Below are positions 4,901 to 5,452 of a stretch of DNA of 5,452 bases, piece after piece (position 1 is the first letter of the stretch; each line of letters opens with the position of its first letter). The translations under genes and the position numbers were made by a program. Below the pieces are notes generated by a model. The model was given only the letters and a program-made list of their open reading frames with translations. It was not told the DNA's origin and did not search any database. Source of the DNA: Bacillota bacterium (GTDB taxonomy: Bacteria; Bacillota; Clostridia; Christensenellales; Pumilibacteraceae); NCBI GenBank assembly GCA_009787685.1, contig WQSV01000112.1:1-5452 (forward strand), in the 5' to 3' direction.

Positions 4901-5452
4901 CTAGATGAAAACACATCCCGATGCGACGCCCACGCACGCCATGCATGAAGCCATATAGACAACTCCGATTGCACCAAGCCCAATAGCGACTGCTCCGAGA
5001 ATTATTGACACAACTATGATAGGATGATTGCCTTCTCTCTTGTTTTTTAAACCTATTATTAATCCAGCGATTCCAAGACCTAACGTCGAAATGCTCATGA
5101 CAAGACCGAACCAAGAAATGCTCCACCAAAACCAAACAGCAAGAGCGCAAGCAACGACTGAAAGAACAAAACCAGTAATCATCATCGGCGTCCACTTACC
5201 CGAACGCTTTGGTCGCTTCGGATTTTGTTGTTGCTGTTGCTGATAATGATTTTGTGGTGGAGGTTGGTGATATGGCTGATATTGTTGATGAGGTTGATTT
5301 TGATGATACGGCTGCTGTCCACCATGATGATGCTGTTGTGGTGGAGGTTGATAGTGCTGTGGCTGACCACCGTACCTTTGGCTGTGTTGATGTCCGCCAT
5401 GTTGATGCGGAGTTTGTCCCTGTTGTTGTGGCGGTGGTTGACTTTGGGCTGA
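4901..5452 (-). CDS. Gln/His-rich linker plus membrane domain protein, 5'-truncated (paralogue 1)
   Basis: The frame is open to the right edge, so the gene starts outside the window. The ATG pair at 5185-5180 lies at the start of the first membrane helix and is not the true start. The visible 183 residues comprise a linker of 78 residues with about 29 Gln and 12 His plus many Pro, Tyr and Gly, a basic patch KRPKR (79-83), and three likely helices at about 90-110, 115-135 and 144-168. A short tail carries C170, C173 and C180. Layout and the SWFG motif (114-117) match the two downstream genes, so an N-terminal zinc ribbon is predicted beyond the edge. His-rich sequence plus Cys tail could bind metal, but this is conjecture. 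Function unknown. It ends 75 bp before the next gene, and no clear terminator lies between them. Confidence 0.85.
   Translation of the reverse strand, partial: SAQSQPPPQQQGQTPHQHGGHQHSQRYGGQPQHYQPPPQQHHHGGQQPYHQNQPHQQYQPYHQPPPQNHYQQQQQQNPKRPKRSGKWTPMMITGFVLSVVACALAVWFWWSISWFGLVMSISTLGLGIAGLIIGLKNKREGNHPIIVVSIILGAVAIGLGAIGVVYMASCMACVGVASGCVFI

Noticed and set aside
4901..5185. A free-standing 94-residue membrane protein starting at 5185.
   Set aside because: The frame continues upstream to the window edge with a linker and basic patch matching the paralogues, so 5185 is internal.

Overview
The window looks like AT-rich bacterial DNA using the standard code. Several genes have strong AGGAG-type ribosome binding sites. 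The gene order dnaX-ybaB-recR, together with zinc-ribbon proteins carrying small multi-helix membrane domains, suggests a Bacillota (Clostridia-like) chromosome, possibly from an uncultured lineage. The phylum assignment is an inference from gene content and style; no search was run.

Left part (1-2677, + strand): a conserved replication/recombination cluster. It holds the 3' portion of dnaX (clamp-loader tau/gamma subunit; the first ~20 codons lie outside the window), ybaB/ebfC (nucleoid-associated protein) and recR (recombination mediator). The dnaX linker carries two runs of ten adenines. A one-base slip in either direction at either run reaches a stop codon within five codons, which would yield a gamma-like short form.

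Middle (2678-3454): no credible gene. About 540 bp are an array of seven ~74-bp units with alternating A and B types. Units meet at a short hairpin with a constant GAA loop and a stem whose sequence changes from junction to junction while pairing is largely kept. Each unit also carries an oppositely oriented copy of the same motif, so the array is a chain of imperfect ~51-bp palindromes centred on TTG-T-CAA. A perfect 17-bp-stem bidirectional terminator (3401-3439) separates it from the convergent genes on the right. The array may therefore be transcribed as a long 3' untranslated region of recR mRNA.

Right part (3455-5452, - strand): three tandem paralogues, transcribed right to left. The two complete ones have an N-terminal four-cysteine zinc ribbon, a long Gln/Pro-rich disordered linker, a basic patch and a three-helix membrane domain. 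The third is cut by the right edge; its visible part has the same linker, basic patch and membrane layout, with a His-rich linker and a Cys-containing tail. Their function is unknown. The gene at 3455-4120 has two back-to-back 13-nt hairpins directly abutting its ribosome binding site. The most unusual material is the repeat array and this tandem zinc-ribbon/Gln-rich/membrane family.
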